DNA of 64,000 bases from NCBI RefSeq assembly GCF_900103585.1, contig NZ_FNHV01000026.1:53962-117961 (forward strand), written 5' to 3'. The translations under genes were made by a program, and so were the position numbers. A model generated the notes under the pieces. That model did not search any database, was not told the origin of the DNA, and saw only the letters and a list, made by a program, of their open reading frames with translations. Shown here one piece after another: positions 57,879-64,000 of the stretch; the stretch's first letter is position 1; each line of letters starts with the position of its first letter. This DNA is from Streptomyces sp. cf386. Its GTDB lineage: Bacteria > Actinomycetota > Actinomycetes > Streptomycetales > Streptomycetaceae.

Positions 57879-59413
57879 TGCGCTCCCCCCACGGGTGTGG
57901 TCGGCCAGTACTGGTCGTCCAGGCACCAGCGCCATCTGCCGCTCTCCTGCCAGACGGCGACCTTGCGCGCGGCAGGCTGGTGCTGGGCACGGGTGGCGTG
58001 GAAGTCCATGCAGTAGCCGGCCGTGTTGGCGAAGGCCAACAGGTCGCCGGGGGCAGGGCGGCGGGGCAGGAAGACCGTGCGGCGGGTGATCAGATCGGAC
58101 TCCAGGCAACGGCTGCCGAAGAGGTGCACGGCGACGGGTTCGGTCCCGGCGTCCCCACCGGCGCCCGGCAGGACCCGCGGGACGGCGTCACCGCCCGCCG
58201 GGTCCGTCAGGGCGGCGCCGCGACCCGCCGGGTCCCGTGGCACGACGACGGGGTCCATGAGCACCCCGTGCTCCTCCAGCGCCACGTCGTCGGCCTTCGC
58301 CGCCAACCGCAGGTGAAGAGGTCCATCCGCCTCCTGGTCGCGCACCTCCAGGACCTTGGTCAGGGTCACCCCGCACTGGTCGAGCAGCGCGCGGCCGGGT
58401 TCGGTGTGCAGGTCGTAGAGGTGTTCCAGGAGCAGCGCGGCCAGTGGGCGGCCGCCGAGGGACGCGGCCGGGTGGGAGAGCAGTTCGTCGAGGTAGCGGG
58501 CGCCGGCGACCGGGCGGTGGGCGGGGTACAGACCGAGCGTGCCGCGCAGGGTTCCGGCCTCGTTGCGCAGTCCGTAGCCGTGGCCGCCGTAGGTCAGGGG
58601 CGGGCGGATGCCCAGCACGGCTTCGGTGAGTTCGGTGGTGTACCGCTCCCATTGGCCGCCGTCGGCGAGGTAGTTGACGCCGAACCCGCCGCCGATGTCC
58701 ACGGCCCGGGGCCGGAGCCCCCGGCTGCGGCACTCCTCCAGCACCCGCAGGCAGCCCTCCAGCGCCACGGCCTTCTCGGTCGGGCTCGTCGTGTCGAGGT
58801 GGTACGCCACGCCGACCAGGTCGAGCACGTCGGCGTGTCGCTCGACGGCCCCCAGCAGCGGGGCCGACTCCCGTACGGCGGTGCCGAATCGGCTCTGCCT
58901 GGTCAGCACCCGTACGCCGGACGCCTCGAACCCCGATAAGCGGAGCAGGACTCGGGCCCGAGGCAGGGCGTGTCTGCGTACCAGCCTGGCGAGTTGCTCC
59001 AGTTCGCCGCGCGTGTCGAGGCTGACGGTGACCGACGTGCGCGCCGCCAGCCACAGGAACTCCGGGTTCTTCGGCCCGGTCGCCGTGATCCGGTCGGGGG
59101 TGAGGCCCGCGCCCAGGGCGTGCTGCAACTCCCCCAGCGATGCGACGTCCACCCCCGCGTCCGTGGCGGCGAGCCTCCGCAGCAGGGCGCTGGACCGGTT
59201 GGCCTTGTGGGCGAGGAACACCTGGCCGGAGAGGTGGTGGGTGCCGTACACCGCGCGGAACTGCCGGAGATTGTCGGCGAGTTGGTCGGGGACGACCAGG
59301 TTCAGCGGCGAGCCGAGCGCGTCGGTGAGCGTGTGCAGCAGCTCCGGGGAGGTCAGCAAGGAGCGCAGCCGCGACTCCAGCCGCGGTTCGAGATACAGGG
59401 GCTGCCCGCCCAT
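57875..59413 (-). CDS. Y4yA-like PLP-dependent decarboxylase-fold enzyme
   Basis: 512 residues of the fold type III (alanine racemase/DAP decarboxylase) group. The PLP lysine is Lys70 in VFLAHKANRS, the phosphate loop is VDIGGGFGVNYL, and FGSRCLESD corresponds to the GPxCxSxD catalytic Cys loop of decarboxylases. It is longer than LysA (about 420) because of insertions in the C-terminal barrel, and matches the poorly described Y4yA-type family named from a rhizobial plasmid gene. Substrate unknown. First gene of the three-gene PLP operon. ATG start after GGGGAGGG. Confidence 0.85.
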   Translation of the reverse strand: MGGQPLYLEPRLESRLRSLLTSPELLHTLTDALGSPLNLVVPDQLADNLRQFRAVYGTHHLSGQVFLAHKANRSSALLRRLAATDAGVDVASLGELQHALGAGLTPDRITATGPKNPEFLWLAARTSVTVSLDTRGELEQLARLVRRHALPRARVLLRLSGFEASGVRVLTRQSRFGTAVRESAPLLGAVERHADVLDLVGVAYHLDTTSPTEKAVALEGCLRVLEECRSRGLRPRAVDIGGGFGVNYLADGGQWERYTTELTEAVLGIRPPLTYGGHGYGLRNEAGTLRGTLGLYPAHRPVAGARYLDELLSHPAASLGGRPLAALLLEHLYDLHTEPGRALLDQCGVTLTKVLEVRDQEADGPLHLRLAAKADDVALEEHGVLMDPVVVPRDPAGRGAALTDPAGGDAVPRVLPGAGGDAGTEPVAVHLFGSRCLESDLITRRTVFLPRRPAPGDLLAFANTAGYCMDFHATRAQHQPAARKVAVWQESGRWRWCLDDQYWPTTPVGGAQ

Positions 59414-59655
59414 GCCCGGCCCTCCCCAGCGCTTCGGGCCCGACACTCCGGGCTGACGACCACTCCCCGCGGTTTGCCGTATAGCTCCTTTCCCTGCTCC
59501 CGATGGTTTACGCCCCGTACCTGCACTGCTGGGCGGTACGTCAGCAGGTGGGCCGAAAATCACCGGTGCCGACAGCCAGACCACGCGCAGGGCCCGGAAC
59601 GGCCCATTCCGTGGTAAGGACACTCCAGTTGACGCGATCGACGGGAGGGTGCGCC

Positions 59656-60201
59656 GTGTTCCGCAAGCGGGTGGCGTTGGTGGTCGTGGCCGGGATGCTG
59701 GGGCTGGCCGGCTGCACTGCCGAGGAGGGCACGGGTGTGGCGGGGCCGACGGACGCGGTGGTCACCGCCTCGACCGCCGTATCTCCCTCGGCGTCCCCGT
59801 CGTCGTCCCCCTCGCCCGCGTCGCCCTCGTCGTCCCCCGGTCCGACTCCGGTCCCCGTCACCGGACCGGATCAGGTGCTGGTGTCCATGGTGGTCACCGG
59901 CGGTTTCGCCGGTGTGCACAAGGAGGTGACGCTGCGGGGCGACCGCACCGCGCACGCCACCGGCAAGGGCGAACGCTCCGTCCACCGCGTCGACGCGACC
60001 GAGTTCACCGAGGTGCGCACCCTGCTCGGCGACCCGGCGCTGGACGACGTCTCCGATTTCACCAAGAACATGCAGGCTGCGGACCTGTTCCAGTACACGC
60101 TCCGCTTCGACGGCCGTACGGTCATGACCGACCGCTCCGTCGATGAACCGGCCCTCGACCGGCTCATCGACGCCCTGAGCGAATGGTTGCCGGAGAGATG
60201 A
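59656..60201 (+). CDS. small lipoprotein, unknown function
   Basis: 181 residues. A signal peptide ends at the lipobox LAGC (VVVAGMLGLAGCTAEEG). A Ser/Pro linker (about 45-70) leads to a compact domain of about 110 residues resembling short beta-rich lipoprotein domains that recur in Streptomyces (VLVSMVVTGGFAGVHKEVTLRGD). No enzyme motif. GTG start after GGGAGGGTGCGCC. It is divergent from the PLP operon across 242 bases, which contain TTGACG at about 59629 as a possible -35 and nothing else recognised. Confidence 0.75.
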   Translation: MFRKRVALVVVAGMLGLAGCTAEEGTGVAGPTDAVVTASTAVSPSASPSSSPSPASPSSSPGPTPVPVTGPDQVLVSMVVTGGFAGVHKEVTLRGDRTAHATGKGERSVHRVDATEFTEVRTLLGDPALDDVSDFTKNMQAADLFQYTLRFDGRTVMTDRSVDEPALDRLIDALSEWLPER

Positions 60202-60216
60202 TCCGGCTGCCCGCGC

Positions 60217-60627
60217 TCAGCCGGCCTGCCCGGCGATGTTGACCATCCAGGTGATGCCGAAGCGGTCCGTACACATGCCGAAGACGTCGCCCCACATCTG
60301 CTTCTCCAGCGGCACGGTCACCGAGGCGCCTTCGGACAGCTTCTCCCAGTAGCCGCGCAGCTCGGCTTCGTCGTCGCCGCTCAGGCTCACCGAGATGTTG
60401 TTGCCCGGCCGGTGGTCGTCCGTCGGGGTGTCGGCGGCCATGAGGGTGAAGTCGCCGGGCGTCTCCAGCATGCCGTGCATGATCTTGTCGGCCAGGGGTG
60501 TGTCCTTCTGGCCGTACTCGGCGTAGGTGTTGAGGTTCAGGGTGCCGCCGAAGACGTCCTTGTAGAACTCCAACGCCTGCCGGGCGTCACCGGCGAAGGT
60601 GATGTAGGGGTTGAGACGCGCGGCCAT
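60217..60627 (-). CDS. PhnB/VOC-family protein
   Basis: 136 residues of the glyoxalase/VOC fold, PhnB subgroup: LNPYITFAGDARQALEFYKDVFGG at the N-terminus (in two parts) and WGDVFGMCTDRFGITWMVN at the end. These proteins are small dimers of mostly unknown function, often called demethylubiquinone methyltransferase-like by old annotation. The start follows GGAGGATT. It converges on the lipoprotein gene. Confidence 0.9.
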   Translation of the reverse strand: MAARLNPYITFAGDARQALEFYKDVFGGTLNLNTYAEYGQKDTPLADKIMHGMLETPGDFTLMAADTPTDDHRPGNNISVSLSGDDEAELRGYWEKLSEGASVTVPLEKQMWGDVFGMCTDRFGITWMVNIAGQAG

Positions 60628-60724
60628 GAATCCTCCAGGAGTAGGGCCGGAAGCCGACTGGAAGGAACGTAGCGCGGGCCACTGACAACGGCCCGCGCAC
60701 ACGGCCACATGGCGCACAGCGCCG

Positions 60725-62629
60725 CTACAGGGTGCGCTCCAGACGGTCCGCCACCAGCTTCACGAACCGCGCGGGGTCCTTGGGCTGGCCGCCCTCGGCG
60801 AGCACCGCCAGCGTGTGGAGCAGCTCGGCCGACTCGACGAGCCCGGAGCGGTCCTCGCGCTCCTTGTACGCCTGGTTCAGGCCCTTCACCAGCAGGTGAT
60901 CGGGGTTGAGTTCCAGGATTCGCTTGGTGCGCGGCACCTCCTGGCCCATCGCCCGGTACATCTGCTCCAGGGCCGGGGTCAGATCGTGCGCGTCCGAGAC
61001 CACACAGGCCGGGGAGACGGTGAGCCGCGTCGACAGGCGCACCTCCTTGATGTCCTCGTCCAGCTGCTCCCCCATCCAGCCGAGCAGTCCGGCGTACTCC
61101 TCGGCCTGCTTCGCCCGCTCCCCGTCGGCCTTCTCGTCGCCCTCGGTGTCGAGGTCGATCTCACCCTTGGCGACGGACCGCAGCTTCTTGCCCTGGTACT
61201 CGCCCACGGTGTCGACCCAGACCTCGTCGACACCGTCGGTGAGCAGCAGCACCTCGATGCCCTTGTCCCGGAACGCCTCCATGTGCGGGGAGTTCTCGAT
61301 GCTCTGCCGGGACTCGCCGGTGAGGTAGTAGATGTCGTCCTGGCCGTCCTTCATCCGCTCCACATAGCGCGCGAGCGTGGTCGGCTCGTCGTCGGCGTGC
61401 GTGGTCGCGAACGAGGCGACGGCGAGGATGGCCTCGCTGTTCTCGGAGTCGGTGACCAGGCCCTCCTTCAGGACGGTGCCGAACTCCCGCCAGAACGTGG
61501 CGTACCGGTCGGCGTCCTTGGCCATGAAATCCTTGACCGTGGACAGCACCTTCTTCGTCAGCCGGCGCTGCATCATCCTGATGTGCCGGTCCTGTTGGAG
61601 GATCTCGCGCGAGACGTTGAGCGAGAGGTCGGCCGCGTCGACGACGCCCTTGACGAAGCGCAGGTACGGCGGCAGCAGCTCCTCGCAGTCGTCCATGATG
61701 AAGACGCGCTTCACATAGAGCTGGACGCCGCGCTTGAAGTCCCGCGTGAACAGGTCGTGCGGGGCGTGCGAGGGGACGAAGAGCAGCGCCTGGTACTCGA
61801 AGGTGCCCTCCGCCTGGAGCCGGATCGTCTCCAGCGGTTCGCGCCAGTCGTGGCTGATGTGCTTGTACAGCTCGTGGTACTCGTCGTCGGACACCTCGTC
61901 GCGCGAACGCGCCCACAGGGCCTTCATCGAGTTCAGCGTCTCGGGCTCGGGCGCGCTGTCGCCCTCCGAGTCGCCCGCCTCCGGGACCATCCGGATCGGC
62001 CAGGTGATGAAGTCCGAGTACCGCTTGACGATCTCCTTGATCGTCCACGGGGAGGTGTAGTCGTGGAGCTGGTTCTCGGGGTCGGCGGGCTTGAGGTGGA
62101 GCGTGACGGACGTGCCCTGCGGCGCGTCGTCGACGGTCTCCAGCGTGTACGTGGCCTCACCGCGCGACGTCCAGCGGGTGCCCTGACCCTCGCCGGCGCG
62201 CCGGGTCACCAGCGTCATCTCGTCGGCCGCCATGAAGCCGGAGTAGAAGCCGACGCCGAACTGCCCGATGAGCCCCTCGGCCCCGGCCTCGTCCTGCGCC
62301 TCCCGCAGCTCTTTCAGGAACGTGGCCGTCCCCGAGTTGGCGATGGTGCCGATGAGCTTCCCGACCTCGTCGTACGACATCCCGATGCCGTTGTCCCGGA
62401 CCGTGAGGGTACGGGCCTCCTTGTCGACGTCGATCTCGATGTGCAGGTCGGACACCTCGGCGTCGAGCGCGTCGTCCCGCAGCTTCTCCAGGCGCAGCTT
62501 GTCGAGCGCGTCGGAGGCGTTGGAGACGAGCTCGCGCAGGAAGACATCCTTGTTCGAGTAGACCGAGTGAATCATCAGCTGGAGCAGCTGACGGGCCTCT
62601 ACCTGGAACTCAAACGTCTCGGTCGGCAT
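60725..62629 (-). CDS. htpG: molecular chaperone HtpG (Hsp90)
   Basis: 634 residues, full length for bacterial Hsp90. The N-terminal ATPase (GHKL) domain shows [28 protein letters not shown] and [12 protein letters not shown]. The middle domain contains [12 protein letters not shown] and [16 protein letters not shown], and the C-terminal dimerisation region ends at [10 protein letters not shown]. It folds and remodels client proteins in the cytosol. No HspR/HAIR inverted repeat was seen in the 117 bases upstream. Confidence 0.97.
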
Positions 62630-62746
62630 GGTTCGCGACTACCTCACAGCTCAGTCACCGGAACAGGTCGCAGTCACTGTAGGACACGAGGCCGGTGCGG
62701 AGTGCGGCGGTACGGAAGAAGGCCCAGGTCGCCGGAGTCGGTCGGG

Positions 62747-63460
62747 TCAGACGAGGTGGGCGAAGACGACCAGGTTCGCGGTGTAGTCCTTGACCTGACG
62801 GTCGTAGTCGCCGGCGCAGGTGATGAGCCGGACCCGGGCCCGGGGGGTGTCGCCGTACACACGCTTGCTGGGGAAGGTGTCCTTGTCGAACGTCTCCACG
62901 CTGTCGATCAGGAAGGACGCCTTGCGCCCGTCCGCTCTCAGCACCTGAAAGCGGTCCCCCTTCTTCAGCTCGCTCAGGCCCGCGAACACCGCGGCGGACG
63001 TCACCGTGTCGACGTGCCCGGCGATGATCGACGTGCCCGCCTCACCGGGGGACGCCCCTTTGGCATACCAGCCGACGAGGTTGGTGTTGTTGGCAGGCGG
63101 GGGCTGGAGCTGGCCCGTGCTGCCGATGGCGAGGTCGGTGAAGGGCGCGTCTACCTCGATCTTGGGGATGAGCAGGCGCACCGGCCGGGACCTGGGCAGA
63201 TGCTTGCCCTCGGTGCGGTGGGTGTGCGCGGGCGGGCCGGCCGAGCGGCCCTGCGGTGGTGCGGACGACTCGACGGCCGGTGCGCGACGGGCTTCGGACG
63301 TCTCGTCCGGGCTGCCGGGCAGGGTCACCACCAGGACCGTGACGACCACCGCGCTCCAGAACAGGGCCACCGCGGTCCGCCTTCTCCGACGAGAGGGCGC
63401 GGAAGCGGTGTCAGGAGAGGCCGGGTCGGCTTCGGGGGACGGGGGACGGCCGAAGGCCAT
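62747..63460 (-). CDS. class F sortase
   Basis: 237 residues. A short cytosolic N-terminus, one membrane helix (about 30-48), a Pro/His-rich linker and a C-terminal sortase barrel (about 95-237). The catalytic His is in IIAGHVDT, the Cys in LITCAGDYD, and an Arg follows in YDRQVKDY. It should join surface proteins to peptidoglycan or to each other. Start ATG of MAFGRPP with GAGGTGG upstream. It is 151 bases downstream of a surface-protein gene that ends in a possible sorting signal. Confidence 0.88.
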   Translation of the reverse strand: MAFGRPPSPEADPASPDTASAPSRRRRRTAVALFWSAVVVTVLVVTLPGSPDETSEARRAPAVESSAPPQGRSAGPPAHTHRTEGKHLPRSRPVRLLIPKIEVDAPFTDLAIGSTGQLQPPPANNTNLVGWYAKGASPGEAGTSIIAGHVDTVTSAAVFAGLSELKKGDRFQVLRADGRKASFLIDSVETFDKDTFPSKRVYGDTPRARVRLITCAGDYDRQVKDYTANLVVFAHLV

Positions 63461-63490
63461 CGGGGACCACCTCACTCGGGCAGGACACAG

Positions 63491-63532
63491 GGCTGGTCAC
63501 AGGGCTGGTCACAGGGCTGGTCACAGGGCTGG
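63491..63532. repeat. 12-bp tandem repeat
   Basis: GGCTGGTCACAG is repeated three and a half times in the gap between the sortase and its putative substrate gene. The copies are identical, so the array is probably young and unstable. Confidence 0.85.
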
Positions 63533-63550
63533 ACGGGGGCGATGGCCGGC

Positions 63551-63588
63551 GTGGCCGCCGCGGCGCGCGGCGCACGCGCGGCGGCCAC
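63551..63588. terminator. GC-rich hairpin, likely terminator of the surface-protein gene
   Basis: GTGGCCGCCGCG (63551-63562) pairs perfectly with CGCGGCGGCCAC (63577-63588) around 14 bases. It lies 24 bases after the stop of the minus-strand surface-protein gene, where a terminator is expected; read-through to the sortase remains possible. Confidence 0.65.
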
Positions 63589-63611
63589 GGCGGATATGTC
63601 GCCGGGCATGG

Positions 63612-64000
63612 TCAGGCCGCGGTTCCGGAGGCCTTCTTGCGCCGCAGTGCGTACACGCCGGTGCCGGCTACCGCGAGGACGGCCATCCCACCAGCGGTGA
63701 CACCCGCGTTGTCGGCGAGGCCACCGCCACCGGTGTGCATCCCGCCGTGCGGCTTGTCGTGGTCGTCGCCCCAGGACTCCTTCTCGTGGTCGCCGCCCCA
63801 GGAGTCCTTCTCGTGGTCGTCGTCCTTGTAGTTCTCCGGGTCGAACTTCGAGTCCTTGTCGCCGCCCCAGTCGTCGCTGTTCAGGACCGACGCCAGCGCT
63901 CCGCCACCGGTGTGGACACCGCCCTTGGGCTCGTCGTCCTTGTCGTAGTCGTCCTTGTCGGAGTCCTTGTCGTAGTCGTCCTTGCCGGAGTCCTTGTCGT
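63612..64000 (-). CDS. surface protein with possible class F sorting signal, 5' end outside window
   Basis: The last 128 codons only; the gene continues past the window. It encodes acidic Asp/Lys repeats (DKDSGKDDYDKDSDKDDYDK), then KGGVHTGGGALAS, a further charged stretch with two EK-(D/E)-SWG units, then HGGMHTGGGGLAD, a hydrophobic helix (GGMAVLAVAGTGVYAL) and the basic tail RRKKASGTAA. HTGGG, hydrophobic helix and positive tail form an LPXTG-like sorting signal, and the motif occurs twice. The sortase gene follows on the same strand, so this is its likely substrate. Confidence 0.8.
   Translation of the reverse strand, partial: DKDSGKDDYDKDSDKDDYDKDDEPKGGVHTGGGALASVLNSDDWGGDKDSKFDPENYKDDDHEKDSWGGDHEKESWGDDHDKPHGGMHTGGGGLADNAGVTAGGMAVLAVAGTGVYALRRKKASGTAA

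Noticed and set aside
59629..59634. TTGACG as a promoter of the lipoprotein gene
   Set aside because: No matching -10 at 16-18 bases was seen, so it is mentioned only with the gene.

Overview
The window is high-GC actinobacterial chromosome, almost certainly Streptomyces. GC-rich third codon positions, GTG/TTG starts, rare in-frame TTA codons, DmdR1/IdeR-type iron boxes, CsoR-type copper boxes, a class F sortase and a prokaryotic phospholipase A2 all fit. No rRNA, tRNA, CRISPR array, insertion sequence or integrase was seen.

Region 1 (1-6.8 kb) holds an RsmC/RlmG-like methyltransferase, an LCM-type O-methyltransferase, a divergent amino-sugar/tagatose locus (class II aldolase, SIS isomerase, DeoR regulator) and a GH15 glucoamylase/trehalase-type enzyme.

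Region 2 (about 6.8-38.6 kb) is an NRPS siderophore cluster with six iron boxes. Salicylate synthase and an aryl-AMP ligase supply a salicyl cap. An ornithine N-monooxygenase and a formyltransferase supply N5-formyl-N5-hydroxyornithine. PanD can supply beta-alanine. Four NRPS proteins (ArCP-Cy-A-PCP, C-A-PCP-C-A-PCP-E, C-A-PCP, C-A-PCP-E) with an MbtH-like protein can build a salicyl-azoline pentapeptide. An EntS-like exporter, an alpha/beta hydrolase, a lipoprotein receptor and two FecCD permeases handle export, release and uptake. Reading the adenylation pockets by eye gives: Cys-like or ambiguous (Cy module), Ser, formyl-hydroxy-Orn (identical to the coelichelin code as I remember it), a beta-amino-acid-type pocket lacking the usual Asp (beta-Ala), and one unassigned pocket. 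The best-supported product is salicyl-(thiazoline or oxazoline)-Ser-D-fhOrn-beta-Ala-D-X, a mixed phenolate/hydroxamate siderophore. Five cluster genes carry TTA codons, implying bldA control on top of iron control.

Region 3 (38.6-54 kb) contains a copper-handling locus (secreted His-rich protein, CopZ, CopA, CsoR-like boxes), a secreted phospholipase A2, a probable seven-gene carbohydrate operon (Gfo/Idh oxidoreductase, PmoA-like, cupin, ABC binding protein, two permeases, DUF624) behind a LacI-type operator, a PolX/PHP DNA polymerase, and a DegT-type aminotransferase next to a CelD-type acyltransferase.

Region 4 (54-64 kb) holds apparent fragments of an esterase-like phytase gene, a methyltransferase behind a Zur-like box, a translationally linked operon of three PLP enzymes with sulfur-transfer features (Y4yA-like decarboxylase fold, cysteine synthase-rhodanese fusion, SufS-like class V enzyme), a lipoprotein, a PhnB/VOC protein, HtpG, and a class F sortase next to a truncated cell-wall protein that looks like its substrate.
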